Below, piece after piece: positions 42,323 through 50,295 of a stretch of 50,295 bases of DNA; position 1 is the stretch's first letter; the number at the start of each line of letters is the position of its first letter. The stretch is from Caulobacter sp. Its GTDB lineage: Bacteria; Pseudomonadota; Alphaproteobacteria; Caulobacterales; Caulobacteraceae. The notes below the pieces were generated by a model that saw nothing but the letters and a program-made list of their open reading frames with translations, had not been told where the DNA came from and ran no database searches. Location: the NCBI GenBank assembly GCA_030678995.1, contig JAUXTQ010000032.1, forward strand, positions 1-50,295, in the 5' to 3' direction. The position numbers and the translations under genes were made by a program.

Positions 42323-42809
42323 CTTTCGCCAGTTCCTGGTTGGTCTAGCTAGTTTGGACCGAGGGTCGTCGCGCGAAGCGTCTCCACCCTACTCTGAAAA
42401 CACTGCCGGCGCGTGAGCCTTTCGACTCCAACTCCGGAAAACCGCTGTCGCTGCACCGACCCGTAACGCAGTCCCGGAGCATTCGTTCTCCAGGACGGCG
42501 TTTCGAAGGCGCAAGACGGCCCGACGAGCCGAGGTTCGTCAGGTCGATCGGCCAAGTTAGACTTGGCGCAGACGCCCTTTGGCAACCCCTATTCGCATCG
42601 TCAAGGGCGTTTGCAGGGTGTTTCATTCCCCGAATTCAAGGGGCGCACCAAAAATATTGCAGTGCACAATCTGATTATCGGGAAAGTTCGGGAGTTTTTC
42701 TCCTGACTGGAGAAAACGGATGCTGCGTTGCAACAACGCTGGTCGAACATGGGTCTTTTTTGGGAACTGCTCGCAACAGGCGAGCGGGCTCGCCTGATAC
42801 GGACGGGGG
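42323..42809. other. Long intergenic region between exbB and tRNA-Phe
   Basis: No convincing gene is found in 487 bases. The part from 42610 to 42760 is clearly poorer in GC than its surroundings and includes AAAAATATTGCAGTGCACAAT (42650-42670 area), CTCCTGACTGGAG and CTGCGTTGCAACAACG. These GC-poor words could be promoter or regulator sites for exbB, or a small non-coding RNA. Nothing more can be claimed. Confidence 0.5.
42777..42796 (-). terminator. Hairpin downstream of tRNA-Phe
   Basis: CAGGCGAG and CTCGCCTG make a perfect eight-base stem with a four-base loop, 14 bases past the CCA end of tRNA-Phe. A run of A (T on the other strand) lies further on, not directly next to it, so termination is likely but not certain. 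Confidence 0.5.
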
Positions 42810-42885
42810 TGGTGCCTGGGGGCGGATTCGAACCACCGACACGCGGATTTTCAATCCGCTGCTCTACCAACTGAGCTACCCAGGC
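42810..42885 (-). tRNA. tRNA-Phe (GAA)
   Basis: A complete 76-base cloverleaf with CCA encoded. The acceptor stem is GCCTGGG/CCCAGGC. The anticodon loop TTGAAAA carries GAA, closed by GCGGA/TCCGC. The D and T arms (GCTC/GAGC and GGTGG-TTCGAAT type) are normal. Confidence 0.97.
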
Positions 42886-42977
42886 AAACGGCCCGTGGGG
42901 CGCCCCGCCTTCGCGGGAGCCGCGTCTATAAAAGAGCCCCCGCGGCAAGTCCAGCGCGGTTTGGGAACAGGCCGAAA

Positions 42978-43160
42978 CTAGCGTTCCTCGGCCTCGTCGC
43001 CCTCTGAATCGTCCTCGGTCCCGGTTCCGGGAATCGCGTAGGCGCCGGTCAGCCACTTCTGCAGATCGATATCGGCGCAGCGTTTGGAACAGAATGGCCG
43101 GTAGGCCGGGTCCATCGGCTTGTCGCAACGCGCGCAGGAGCGGACGGCGGGATCGCTCAT
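42978..43160 (-). CDS. yacG: YacG-type zinc-binding protein (DUF329)
   Basis: A 60-residue protein with the four zinc ligands Cys9, Cys12, Cys24 and Cys28 in SCARCDKP and PFCSKRCADIDLQKW. The WL-x-G-x-Y end of the motif (WLTGAYAIPG) is typical, and the tail is acidic (DDSEGDEAEE). E. coli YacG binds DNA gyrase GyrB and inhibits it. The start overlaps the stop of the RNase G-like gene by ATGA, so the two are coupled. This yacG-RNase-maf-infA order is common in alphaproteobacteria. Confidence 0.93.
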   Translation of the reverse strand: MSDPAVRSCARCDKPMDPAYRPFCSKRCADIDLQKWLTGAYAIPGTGTEDDSEGDEAEER

Positions 43161-44200
43161 GCGCCGGCGACCTCGATACGATCAACGCTCCAGCCCGAAC
43201 GGGCTTCGACGGAGAATCGCGCGCCGAGCTTCTCGGTAACGCCGGGTCGCAGGGATTCGAACGCCTCCGCCACGGCCGGCGCGCAGGCGGCGGCCAGTCG
43301 CCCGCCGGGATCAGCCCGCCCTTCCCGCTCCAGCAGCCGCGCCAGGCGCAGGGCCACGGTCAGCGGCGTCACGGTCCCGGTCTCGTCCAGCAGCCGGTCG
43401 AGAATCGGCTGCCGCCGGCGCGGCACGGTCAGGGTCAGGGTGCCGAAGCGGCTGATCTGGTCGATGGCCACGCCGGGGTTGTCCGGGCCAAACGCCGCCC
43501 GGGCCGCCCCCAGCAGCGCCTTGCCGTCGTGCCCTCGACCGACGAAGTCGAACACCACCAGTCCGCCCAGGCCCTTGAGCCGCAGCAGCCGCCCCGCCGC
43601 GCCGATGGCCGTCAGGTTGGCCATGCGCGCAGCGCGCTTGGTGTCGCTGCCCGGCCGTCCACCCAGATCAACGTCGATGGAAATCAGGGCGCGGGTCGGC
43701 TCGATGGCGATGGACCCACCCCCGGGCAGCGGATGAACCGTGTCCAGGGCCTCGGCCTCGGCGGCGTCGGCCGCTTCCCGCGCGCCGTAGCCCTCGACCA
43801 CCTTGCCCCCCCGGGCCAGGTCGCGGATCTCGGCCTCGACGTCCGGGGCGGCCAGCAACAGCCGGGGCTCGCCCTCGGCCGGGCCGATCAGCCGCAGGGT
43901 GGCCAGCTTGTCCTGGCGGGCCTCGGTGCGAATCTCGACCTCGACCGACGCGCCCCGCACCGGAGGAAGCTCGTCGGTCCGCAGGGAGTAGATGGCCTCC
44001 ACACCGCCGGGCAGATCGAGGAACGCGACGCCGATGGCCTTCTCGACGCTGCGCACCCGGGCCACGAGGCGCGCGCCCAGCTGGCCGGCCGGAACGTCGC
44101 CATCACGCTGGATCAGCAGCCGCTCGGGACGGCCATCGAGGGTCACTACCCCCCGCGTTTCGCCGATGCCCTTGTCGAGGAAGAACTGCCGCCCGCTCAT
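43157..44200 (-). CDS. Short ribonuclease E/G family protein
   Basis: A 347-residue RNase E/G homologue, shorter than E. coli RNase G (489 residues). The S1-like N-terminal part has ARVRSVEKAIGVAFLDLPGGVEAIY. The catalytic half keeps ALISIDVDLGGR and GGLVVFDFVGRGHD, which hold the two metal-binding aspartates. The cysteine pair of the zinc link, CPxC, is absent, so tetramer formation as in RNase E is unlikely. ATG 44200 overlaps the maf stop codon (ATGA). It probably processes structured RNA 5' ends, but this small group is little studied. Confidence 0.88.
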   Translation of the reverse strand: MSGRQFFLDKGIGETRGVVTLDGRPERLLIQRDGDVPAGQLGARLVARVRSVEKAIGVAFLDLPGGVEAIYSLRTDELPPVRGASVEVEIRTEARQDKLATLRLIGPAEGEPRLLLAAPDVEAEIRDLARGGKVVEGYGAREAADAAEAEALDTVHPLPGGGSIAIEPTRALISIDVDLGGRPGSDTKRAARMANLTAIGAAGRLLRLKGLGGLVVFDFVGRGHDGKALLGAARAAFGPDNPGVAIDQISRFGTLTLTVPRRRQPILDRLLDETGTVTPLTVALRLARLLEREGRADPGGRLAAACAPAVAEAFESLRPGVTEKLGARFSVEARSGWSVDRIEVAGA

Positions 44201-44781
44201 GCCCGCCACCCCAGGCCGGTCAGCAGGCTTACCGCCTCATAGAGCGGCAGGCCGACGACGGCGGTGTAGGAGCCTTGCAGCTCGGTAACGAAGGCGCCGG
44301 CCATCCTGTGAATCTTGTAGCCCCCCGCGGCGTCGTTCCAGTCGCCAGCGGCGATGAAAGCGTCGGTCTCGGCCTGGCTCAGCCGCTTGAAGCGGACCCG
44401 GGTCTCCACCAGGCGTTCGGAGATGCGGCCGTCCGGCGCGGCGACGGCCAGGGCGGTCAACACTTTGTGCGCCCGACCGGACAGCAGGTCCAGCATGGCG
44501 CGGGCCTGCGTCTCGTCCTCGGGCTTGTTCAGAATGCGCCGCCCGACGGTGACGATCGTGTCGCCGCCGAGCACGAAGGCGCCCGGGTGACGGACGGCCA
44601 CCGCCGCGACCTTCTCCCGCGCCAGGCGCAGGGCCAGGCGGCGCGGCGTCTCGTCGCGTCCGGGCGTTTCGTCGATGTCGGCGGGATCAACAAGGTCGGG
44701 CTCGATGCCGACCTGGCGAAGCAGCTCCAGGCGTCTGGGACTGGCGCTGGCCAGGACCAGAACCGCTTTCGCCTTGCTCAC
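44197..44781 (-). CDS. maf: Maf-family nucleotide pyrophosphatase
   Basis: A 194-residue Maf/YhdE/YceF-type protein that hydrolyses nucleoside triphosphates such as dTTP, UTP or modified pyrimidines. It begins [20 protein letters not shown], with [20 protein letters not shown], the catalytic [18 protein letters not shown] and [10 protein letters not shown]. The [26 protein letters not shown] end is typical. The start is GTG 44781, overlapping the infA stop as GTGA. The specific name (Maf-1 or Maf-2) cannot be decided safely. Confidence 0.93.
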   Translation of the reverse strand: MSKAKAVLVLASASPRRLELLRQVGIEPDLVDPADIDETPGRDETPRRLALRLAREKVAAVAVRHPGAFVLGGDTIVTVGRRILNKPEDETQARAMLDLLSGRAHKVLTALAVAAPDGRISERLVETRVRFKRLSQAETDAFIAAGDWNDAAGGYKIHRMAGAFVTELQGSYTAVVGLPLYEAVSLLTGLGWRA

Positions 44782-44996
44782 TTGAAGCGGTAGGTGATGC
44801 GCCCCTTGGTCAGGTCGTAGGGCGTCATTTCGACCAGCACCTTGTCGCCGGCCAGCACGCGGATGCGGTTCTTGCGCATCTTGCCCGCGGTGTGGGCGAT
44901 GATCTCGTGATCGTTTTCCAGTTTCACACGGAACGTGGCGTTCGGCAGCAGCTCGCTGACGGTTCCCGGAAACTCCAGAAGTTCTTCTTTCGCCAT
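44778..44996 (-). CDS. infA: Translation initiation factor IF-1
   Basis: A 72-residue S1-fold protein, the universal length for IF-1. It starts [20 protein letters not shown] and ends KGRITYRFK, with [19 protein letters not shown] in the middle. It binds the 30S A site during initiation. The TGA overlaps the GTG start of maf. A 92-base gap to the phosphatase gene upstream probably holds its promoter. Confidence 0.99.
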   Translation of the reverse strand: MAKEELLEFPGTVSELLPNATFRVKLENDHEIIAHTAGKMRKNRIRVLAGDKVLVEMTPYDLTKGRITYRFK

Positions 44997-45088
44997 AGGC
45001 CTCTCGAATACGACAAATAAGCAAAACGGCCCGCGCCGAAGTCGATTCGGGTCGCGAGCCGCGGCTCCAGAATTCCATTATAGCGCGC

Positions 45089-45544
45089 CTATCCCCCGAA
45101 CGTCGATGCCCTGCCGAAACGCTCGCGGATGCGGCGGGCCAGGTCGTCGCGGACCTGGCGATAGGCCTCCAGCCGCTGCTCGCGGGTCCCGTCCGTCAGG
45201 GTGGGATCGAGGGTGGGCCAGTATTCGATGTCCACCGCCCTGCCCCTGGCCAGCTCCACCGCCCGGTGCTGGGCTTCCGGCGTCAGGGAAATGACCAGGT
45301 CGAAGGACTCGTCTTCCAGGTCGTCGAAGGTCTTGGGGCGGAACCCGCCCAGGTCGCCGCCGATCTCGTCGATCACCGCGGCGGCGAAGGGGTCGACCTC
45401 CTTCTCGCCGGCCTCGCGCCGCAGGCCGACGCTGTCGACGAACACCCGGTCGCCATAGACCATCTTCATCAGCGCCTCGGCCATCGGCGAGCGCACCCGG
45501 TTGAAGTTGCAGGCGAACAGCACCGCCCCGGGCAGCCGGTCCAC
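45089..45544 (-). CDS. Low-molecular-weight protein-tyrosine-phosphatase-like protein
   Basis: A 151-residue protein with the phosphatase loop Cys12-X5-Arg18 in FACNFNRVRSPMAEAL. VDSVGLRR and DLVISLTPEAQHRAVE are typical of this fold, and the general-acid region WPTLDPTL keeps an Asp-Pro. Arsenate reductases of the same fold have extra cysteines further on, which are missing here, favouring a phosphatase. It begins four bases after the UPF0262 gene and sits in a housekeeping cluster, as in many alphaproteobacteria. Its target is unknown. Confidence 0.9.
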   Translation of the reverse strand: MDRLPGAVLFACNFNRVRSPMAEALMKMVYGDRVFVDSVGLRREAGEKEVDPFAAAVIDEIGGDLGGFRPKTFDDLEDESFDLVISLTPEAQHRAVELARGRAVDIEYWPTLDPTLTDGTREQRLEAYRQVRDDLARRIRERFGRASTFGG

Positions 45545-45548
45545 CCGG

Positions 45549-46025
45549 TCAGCCCCGCCAGTGCAGGGCGCAGATGAGGGTGAACAGGCGCCGGGCCGTG
45601 TCCAGGTCGGTCTTCACCTTGCCATCGAGCCGCGCCTGCAGCAGCGTCGAGCCTTCGTTGTGCAGGCCGCGGCGGCCCATATCCAGCGCTTCGATCTGGG
45701 CCGGCGTGGCGTTGCGGATGGCCTGGTAGTAGCTCTCGCAGATCATGAAATAGTCGCGGATCACGCCCCGGAACGGCGACAGCGACAGCAGGTGGGTCTG
45801 GTCCAGGCCGGGACCGATGATGTGCAGCGCCAGCCGGTTCTCGACCAGGGCGATCTTCAGGTCATAGGGCCCGCCGGCGGCGCCTTCGGGCTGGAAGTAG
45901 TTGTCCTCGACCAGATCGAAGATGGCGATCTGCCGCTCCTGCTCCTGATCACGCGACACCGCGCCGAGGGAGTCCTCGTCGATCTCGATCGTCTGCAGAC
46001 GGTGGATGGCGCGGTCATCGGTCAT
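45549..46025 (-). CDS. UPF0262 family protein
   Basis: A 158-residue protein of an alphaproteobacterial family of unknown role. Family segments are [76 protein letters not shown] and [16 protein letters not shown]. It has no membrane segment or signal. It follows hisD by 22 bases and precedes the phosphatase gene by four, so it is likely co-transcribed with both. Length and context are as usual for the family. Confidence 0.95.
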   Translation of the reverse strand: MTDDRAIHRLQTIEIDEDSLGAVSRDQEQERQIAIFDLVEDNYFQPEGAAGGPYDLKIALVENRLALHIIGPGLDQTHLLSLSPFRGVIRDYFMICESYYQAIRNATPAQIEALDMGRRGLHNEGSTLLQARLDGKVKTDLDTARRLFTLICALHWRG

Positions 46026-46047
46026 GCGGGGCTGTGAGGTTCCCCGT

Positions 46048-47334
46048 TCAATCGCCGGAAGGCAACCGCAACGCCGCCGAAAGGGCGTGCGCGGGCAGTC
46101 CCTCGGCCTGGGCGAGCGCCACGGTGTGCGGCCCCAGCCGCCCGAAGGCAGCGGCGTCGCACTTCACGATCGAGGTGCGCTTGAGGAAGTCGTAGACCGA
46201 CAGGCCCGACTGGAACCGCGCCGCCCGGCTGGTGGGCAGGACGTGGTTGGATCCGGCCACATAATCGCCGATGGCCTCGGGCGTGTAGCGGCCGAGGAAG
46301 ATCGCCCCCGCATGGCGCACCCGGTCGGCCAGGGCCTCGGGGTCGGCGACGCAAAACTCCACGTGCTCGGGGGCGATCAGGTCAACCAGGGCCGGACTGC
46401 GGTCCAGCGGCGCGATGATCACCGCCCCGTGGTCGCGCCAGGACAGGGCCGCGTCCTCGCCGGTGGCCAGAGTGGCGAGCCCCCGATCGACCGCCGCCTC
46501 GACCGCCGCCGCGAACACCTCGTCGTCGGTGATCAGGATCGACTGGGCGGCCGGGTCATGCTCGGCCTGGGACAGCAGGTCGGCAGCGATCCAGTCCGGA
46601 TTGTTGTCCGCGTCGGCGACCACGACGATCTCCGACGGGCCGGCCAGGGCGTCGATGCCGACCACGCCATACAGACGGCGCTTGGCGGCGGTGACCCAGG
46701 CGTTGCCGGGGCCGACGATCTTGTCCACCGGAGCGATGGGGCCGGCCCCGTAGGCGAGCGCGGCGACCGCCTGGGCGCCGCCGATTCGCCAGATTTCGCT
46801 GACCCCGGCTTCCTTCGCCGCGGCCAGAACGGCTGGCTGTAGTTTGCCAGGCGGGGTGACCATGGCAATGCGGTCGACGCCGGCCACGACGGCCGGGACG
46901 CAGTTCATCAGCACGGTCGAGGGATAGGCCGCCCGGCCGCCGGGGACATAGACCCCGACCGCCTCCAGCGGCGTCCAGCGCCAGCCCAGTTCGACGCCGG
47001 CCTCGTCGGTCCAGCGCTGGTCGGCGGGCCGCTGGCGGCTGTGGTAGTCGCGGATGCGGGCGGCGGCGAAGGCAATGGCCTCGCGCACCGCCGGCTCGCA
47101 GGCCGCGGCGCCGGCCTCGATCTCCTCGGCCGTGACCCGGACGGTCTCCTCGGTCAGATCGACCCGGTCGAACTTGCGGGTGTAGTCGAGAACCGCTTCC
47201 AGCCCTCTGGCCTTGACGTTCTCCAGCACCTCGGCGGCGGCGGCGTCCACGTCGGCGGGCGAACCGCGCCGCTCGTCCAGGAAGGCCCTGAACGCGGCGT
47301 CGAAAACCGGATCACTGAAACGAAAGCGGCGCAT
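46048..47334 (-). CDS. hisD: Histidinol dehydrogenase
   Basis: A 428-residue zinc enzyme for the last two steps of histidine synthesis (histidinol to histidine with two NAD). Seen are [56 protein letters not shown], the zinc/catalytic region [22 protein letters not shown] and the late [28 protein letters not shown]. Length is normal. No other his genes are present. It heads the hisD - UPF0262 - phosphatase group and diverges from two small plus-strand genes. Confidence 0.98.
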   Translation of the reverse strand: MRRFRFSDPVFDAAFRAFLDERRGSPADVDAAAAEVLENVKARGLEAVLDYTRKFDRVDLTEETVRVTAEEIEAGAAACEPAVREAIAFAAARIRDYHSRQRPADQRWTDEAGVELGWRWTPLEAVGVYVPGGRAAYPSTVLMNCVPAVVAGVDRIAMVTPPGKLQPAVLAAAKEAGVSEIWRIGGAQAVAALAYGAGPIAPVDKIVGPGNAWVTAAKRRLYGVVGIDALAGPSEIVVVADADNNPDWIAADLLSQAEHDPAAQSILITDDEVFAAAVEAAVDRGLATLATGEDAALSWRDHGAVIIAPLDRSPALVDLIAPEHVEFCVADPEALADRVRHAGAIFLGRYTPEAIGDYVAGSNHVLPTSRAARFQSGLSVYDFLKRTSIVKCDAAAFGRLGPHTVALAQAEGLPAHALSAALRLPSGD

Positions 47335-47378
47335 GGCGGCTAGATGCGTGCTGCGCCGAGGAACGCAAGTGTTTTCGG

Positions 47379-47407
47379 TTGAGCGACTATACTTAAAGGT
47401 GTATCAT
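47379..47407 (+). promoter_or_regulatory. Candidate promoter of the small membrane-protein pair
   Basis: TTGAGC (47379-47384) and TATCAT (47402-47407) are separated by 17 bases. ATAC and GTAT within it form a short dyad, TATACTTAAAGGTGTAT. Transcription would begin about seven bases on, close to the ATG at 47414, so the first message may be leaderless. Confidence 0.4.
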
Positions 47408-47413
47408 GCACAT

Positions 47414-47641
47414 ATGCGCGCCAGATTGAGTCTCGAAGAACGAAAGCGACGGTGGCGGGAGCGGATGAAACTCCTGACCGCCAACATGACGACCTATGGC
47501 TATGCGCTGTTGGGTTCCGCCATGATTGACCCGGCGATCAAGACCGCCGGACTCAAGCCACTGAACTTCATCATGATCACAGCTGCGCTCGCCCTGCATG
47601 TCTTTGCGGGCTATCTTGTCCCGGAAGGAGAGAAGCCATGA
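47414..47641 (+). CDS. Small two-helix membrane protein, unknown
   Basis: A 75-residue protein. It begins with a strongly basic helix (EERKRRWRERMKLL), then two membrane segments, YGYALLGSAMIDPAI-type and LNFIMITAALALHVFAGYLV, joined by a short loop with KTAGLKP. ATG 47414 is used because a promoter-like sequence ends just before it; ATG 47465, three bases after GGGAG, would give a 58-residue form lacking the basic helix. Base composition is less GC-rich than the neighbours. It overlaps the next small gene by ATGA. I do not recognise it. Confidence 0.65.
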   Translation: MRARLSLEERKRRWRERMKLLTANMTTYGYALLGSAMIDPAIKTAGLKPLNFIMITAALALHVFAGYLVPEGEKP

Positions 47642-47778
47642 GCTTTTCAGAAGCCGCGTTGATGGTCGGACTGATCGTGCTGGTCTTCGGCGGAGGTTAC
47701 GGCCTCTTCCTGAAATACCAGATCGAACACGACCACGACGAAGAGGATAGCAACCTCAAAGCCCCGCCCGCCGAATAA
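47638..47778 (+). CDS. Small single-helix membrane protein with acidic tail
   Basis: A 46-residue protein with one membrane segment (AALMVGLIVLVFGGGYGLFL) and a charged cytoplasmic or periplasmic tail (KYQIEHDHDEEDSN, ending APPAE). The ATG overlaps the TGA of the gene before it (ATGA), with AGGAGAG upstream, so the two should be made together. The stop lies two bases from the stop of the convergent DUF2948 gene. No known family is recognised. Confidence 0.65.
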   Translation: MSFSEAALMVGLIVLVFGGGYGLFLKYQIEHDHDEEDSNLKAPPAE

Positions 47779-47780
47779 CC

Positions 47781-48212
47781 TCAATCCTCGTGCGCCGGCG
47801 TCCGGGGGGTCGGCCAGGGGGTGGAGACGTCGGCCAGGATGGCCTCGATGCACTCCACCTCGGCCCGCAGATCGCCGCCGCCGGCGAAGGTGAACACCAC
47901 CGCCCCGCCCGGCGCCTCGCCCGGCTCGAAGGTCAGGGCCAGCAGCTCGACCACCGCTTTCTTCGCCTCGCGGCGCAGGTTGCGGCTCTTTACCGACTGC
48001 ACGCCGCCCAGCTGCAGGCCCGACCGGACCCGCTCACCGGCCTTGCCGCCGGCCTCCCAGCGGAACCGGTTGACGGCCAGGGTCAGCCGGCGCGCGCCGG
48101 GTTCGAACCGGATGTCGCCGATCTTCGCCACCGCGTCCTGCAGGGCGGCGGATATGACGGACAGGTCGTCGGCGTCCTGGGCCAACAGGCGCAGCGGCGG
48201 AACGGTGGCCAT
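47781..48212 (-). CDS. DUF2948 family protein
   Basis: A 143-residue protein of an alphaproteobacterial family of unknown function. It starts PLRLLAQDADDLSVISAALQDAVAKIGD and has EPGARRLTLAVNRFRWE, LQLGGVQSVKSRNL, and LTFEPGEAPGGAVVFTFAGGGDLRAEVECIEA. No signal or membrane helix. It lies three bases after murA on the same strand, the usual order in this class; hisD normally follows directly, but here two small opposite-strand genes intervene. Confidence 0.92.
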   Translation of the reverse strand: MATVPPLRLLAQDADDLSVISAALQDAVAKIGDIRFEPGARRLTLAVNRFRWEAGGKAGERVRSGLQLGGVQSVKSRNLRREAKKAVVELLALTFEPGEAPGGAVVFTFAGGGDLRAEVECIEAILADVSTPWPTPRTPAHED

Positions 48213-48215
48213 GGT

Positions 48216-49502
48216 TCAGCCCTCGGCCTCCGCCGGGCCTTCGCCCTTGATGCGGCGGACATTGGCCCCGCAGGCGCCGAGCTTTTCTTCCAGCCGCTCG
48301 AAGCCGCGGTCCAGGTGATAGACCCGGCCGACCATGGTCTCGCCCTCGGCCGCCAGGCCTGCGATGACCAGGCTGACCGAGGCCCGCAGGTCGGTGGCCA
48401 TGACCTGGGCGCCTTCCAGCCGATCGACGCCGCGCACCCGCGCCTCGCCGCCCGAGACGGTGATGTCGGCGCCCAGCCGGTTCAGCTCCGGCACGTGCAT
48501 GAAGCGGTTCTCGAAGATGTGCTCGCGGATGACGCTCTCGCCGTCGGCCATGGTCATGAGGGCCATGAACTGAGCCTGCAGGTCGGTGGCGAAGCCGGGA
48601 TAGACGCCGGTATCGACATCCACCGCCTTCAACCGCGCGCCGTTGCGGCGGATGATCACCCCGTCGTTCATCCGCTCGACCTGCGCGCCGGCCTCCTCGA
48701 TCTTGACCAGCAGGGCCTCAATCAGGTCGGCGCGGGTGTTGGTCAGGCGAACCTCGCCGCCGGCCATGGCCGCGGCCACCGCGTAGGTGCCGGCCTCGAT
48801 CCGGTCGGTGATCACCGCGTGGGTGGCGCCCGACAGCTTCTTGACGCCGATGATGCGGATTTCCGACGTTCCGGCGCCCTCGACCTGGGCGCCCATTTTG
48901 TTCAGGCAGTCGGCCAGGTCGCCGAGTTCCGGCTCGCAGGCGGCGTTGGAGAGGACCGTCACGCCCTTGGCGAGGACCGCGGTCAGCATGGCATGCTCGG
49001 TGGCCCCCACCGAGACGAACGGGAACTCGATCTCCGCCCCTCTCAGACCGCGCGGAGCCTGAGCGTAGACATAGCCTTCGTGCAGGTCGATCTGGGCGCC
49101 CAGGGCCTCGAGGGCCTTGAGGTGCAGGTCCACCGGGCGCGCGCCGATGGTGCAGCCGCCCGGCAGGCTGACCTTGGCCTGGCCGGTCCGCGCGATCAGG
49201 GGGCCGAGCACATTGAAGCTGGCCCGCATCTGCCGGACCAGATCGTAGGGCGCGAAGGAGGAGACGATCTCGGGCGTGTGCAGGATGGTCTCGGCGCCGT
49301 TGCGCTCGTCGACCATGGTGCCCAGCCGCGTCAGCAGGGTGCCGAGGAACCGGGTGTCCGCCAGGCGGGGCATGTTGGTCAGACGCAGCGGCTCATCGGT
49401 GAGCAGGCTGGCCGCCATCAGCTTGATGGCGGAATTCTTGGCGCCGCTGATCTGGATTTCTCCATTCAGCCGCGCGCCGCCGACGATGGCGATGCGGTCC
49501 AT
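48216..49502 (-). CDS. murA: UDP-N-acetylglucosamine 1-carboxyvinyltransferase
   Basis: A 428-residue enzyme for the first committed step of peptidoglycan synthesis: transfer of enolpyruvate from PEP to UDP-GlcNAc. Lys22-Asn23 in [11 protein letters not shown] and the catalytic Cys117 in [15 protein letters not shown] are in place, so it should be sensitive to fosfomycin like other Cys-type Mur[26 protein letters not shown] and [15 protein letters not shown] are also typical. Length is usual. It is probably co-transcribed with the DUF2948 gene. Confidence 0.98.
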   Translation of the reverse strand: MDRIAIVGGARLNGEIQISGAKNSAIKLMAASLLTDEPLRLTNMPRLADTRFLGTLLTRLGTMVDERNGAETILHTPEIVSSFAPYDLVRQMRASFNVLGPLIARTGQAKVSLPGGCTIGARPVDLHLKALEALGAQIDLHEGYVYAQAPRGLRGAEIEFPFVSVGATEHAMLTAVLAKGVTVLSNAACEPELGDLADCLNKMGAQVEGAGTSEIRIIGVKKLSGATHAVITDRIEAGTYAVAAAMAGGEVRLTNTRADLIEALLVKIEEAGAQVERMNDGVIIRRNGARLKAVDVDTGVYPGFATDLQAQFMALMTMADGESVIREHIFENRFMHVPELNRLGADITVSGGEARVRGVDRLEGAQVMATDLRASVSLVIAGLAAEGETMVGRVYHLDRGFERLEEKLGACGANVRRIKGEGPAEAEG

Positions 49503-49600
49503 TCAGGCCCCTCGAAACACCAGGAGCCTGTCGCCCCGGCGGTCTTGTTCACATGTGAGGGCCGGGTTCTAGCGGGCGCAAGCCCCGGCGCAAGAGTCAC

Positions 49601-49975
49601 TTATGCTTGATGCCCGCCGTCGCCCGGCCGCCGGAAAAGGGTCGCGGGGACGTAGGCGCCGCCCTGGGCGAACTCCAGCCCCAGTTTTTCCGTCACCAGC
49701 TCCAGTTCGAGGTGGGCGATGAACAGCGCATGCTCGATAGCCTGCATCGGATCTACACCGAAAAAAGCTCGTCCGTGCTCAGCCCGGTGGGCGGGATCGA
49801 GGCCCACGATCCGCATGGCGCATGCCCAGTCGCCGCTGTCCTCCAGCTGGAAGGCATCGGAGATTTCCACCGTGACGAGGAAGGGCTCGCCCTGCGGCGG
49901 CCGGGTGGCGCGCAGATGACGCACCTCGCGATAGGGCCTGGGCGCCAGGCGCGCGGTGTTGGCCTGATGCGTCAT
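49601..49975 (-). CDS. Conserved hypothetical protein
   Basis: A 124-residue protein, probably cytoplasmic. The ATG at 49975 overlaps the stop of the preceding small gene (ATGA). Visible features are PFLVTVEISDAFQLED, a WACAMRIVGLD strand, the segment FFGVDPMQAIEHALFIAHLELELVTE (a long helix) and YVPATLFRRPGDGG at the end. The G-x-D-x-x-Q-A-x-x-x-A-L pattern recalls DUF6968-type small proteins, but I am not certain. No signal or membrane segment. Confidence 0.78.
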   Translation of the reverse strand: MTHQANTARLAPRPYREVRHLRATRPPQGEPFLVTVEISDAFQLEDSGDWACAMRIVGLDPAHRAEHGRAFFGVDPMQAIEHALFIAHLELELVTEKLGLEFAQGGAYVPATLFRRPGDGGHQA

Positions 49976-50106
49976 TCGCCGTCCCGTGGTTTGGCCGGCT
50001 CGCGCGCCGCGGCCTTGCGGCGTCTCAGGTTGGCGCGAAGGGCCTGGGCCAGTTTCGCCTCGCGCTCGGCATTGCCGGGCGGCGGGTTTTGCGGCGGTTT
50101 CGTCAT
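49972..50106 (-). CDS. Very small basic protein, coupled to the next gene
   Basis: A 44-residue frame: a Pro/Asn-rich start (MTKPPQNPPPG), then a basic helix with EREAKLAQALRANLRRRKAAARE, and the end AKPRDGE. The TGA overlaps the ATG of the 124-residue gene (ATGA). Third codon positions are mostly G or C. Short proteins with NLRRRKAQ-type ends occur next to tRNA genes in related bacteria, in my recollection; no function is known. The ribosome site is weak. Confidence 0.6.
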   Translation of the reverse strand: MTKPPQNPPPGNAEREAKLAQALRANLRRRKAAAREPAKPRDGE

Positions 50107-50200
50107 CCGGCAAGCAGCGCCATGCCCGCGCGGACGCGTCAAGCCGGATTAGGGCTTCCCCTGCCGCCCGGGTTTCGCTATCAGGCGCGCCTCGTCTTTC

Positions 50201-50275
<75 letters not shown>

Positions 50276-50295
50276 TCCCTGAACCAGAGGGAAGA

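Noticed and set aside
42601..43185. Minus-strand 194-codon frame across tRNA-Phe and yacG
   Set aside because: It runs through a tRNA gene and a certain gene in another frame and has no coding character.
47379..47640. Toxin-antitoxin pair suggested by a dyad in the promoter and two overlapping small genes
   Set aside because: The products are small membrane proteins without a recognisable toxin or DNA-binding antitoxin fold; the dyad alone is not enough.

Overview
The window is a dense, very GC-rich chromosomal segment of an alphaproteobacterium, most likely a Caulobacterales member (Caulobacter/Phenylobacterium type). Support: a perfect CtrA-type box (TTAA-N7-TTAA) upstream of a lytic transglycosylase gene, two DUF2336 genes, a UPF0262 gene, glycine-zipper genes behind an EcfG-like promoter, the alphaproteobacterial infA-maf-RNase G-yacG block, and a tRNA-His with no templated G-1 and with A73. 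No rRNA, CRISPR array, prophage or complete insertion sequence was seen. All names rest on reading motifs by eye.

Layout. 1-9.0 kb: partial TPR lipoprotein, ETF-ubiquinone oxidoreductase, two small genes, family-4-like uracil-DNA glycosylase, an old-yellow-enzyme reductase, an ABC-2 exporter pair and a periplasmic lytic transglycosylase. 9-15.9 kb: small glycosyltransferase, radical SAM protein, TrmA/RlmD-type RNA methyltransferase, two glycine-zipper proteins, tlyA and glpK. 16-24.9 kb: a signalling-flavoured stretch with two DUF2336 proteins, NAD kinase, an Hpt protein, a GH130-type enzyme, a NUDIX hydrolase, a probably acquired membrane protein and a hybrid histidine kinase. 25-28 kb: class III CoA-transferase, a transglycosylase under a CtrA box, and a TonB-like protein.

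28.0-37.85 kb is one minus-strand run of seven genes with short gaps or overlaps: beta-helix lipoprotein, diheme cytochrome lipoprotein, acyltransferase, PQQ-dependent quinohemoprotein dehydrogenase (also a lipoprotein), TonB-dependent receptor, ThiO-like FAD oxidoreductase and acyl-CoA dehydrogenase. It reads as an envelope oxidation module and is the least conventional part of the window. 38-42.3 kb: nitronate monooxygenase-like protein, tRNA-His, epoxide hydrolase-like protein and an exbB-exbD-tonB operon that could energise the receptor.

42.8-50.3 kb is housekeeping: tRNA-Phe, yacG, an RNase G-like gene, maf, infA, a low-molecular-weight phosphatase, a UPF0262 gene, hisD, a DUF2948 gene, murA, two small genes and tRNA-Thr. 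Two tiny membrane-protein genes sit on the opposite strand between hisD and the DUF2948 gene.

Dispersed palindromic repeats are prominent. Three are long inverted repeats sharing a GACAGTTTAC core (REP/RAYT type), five are composite GC-rich elements that abut genes, and two are other hairpin families. One composite copy lies inside the 5' end of the acyltransferase frame and another supplies the tlyA ribosome-binding site.
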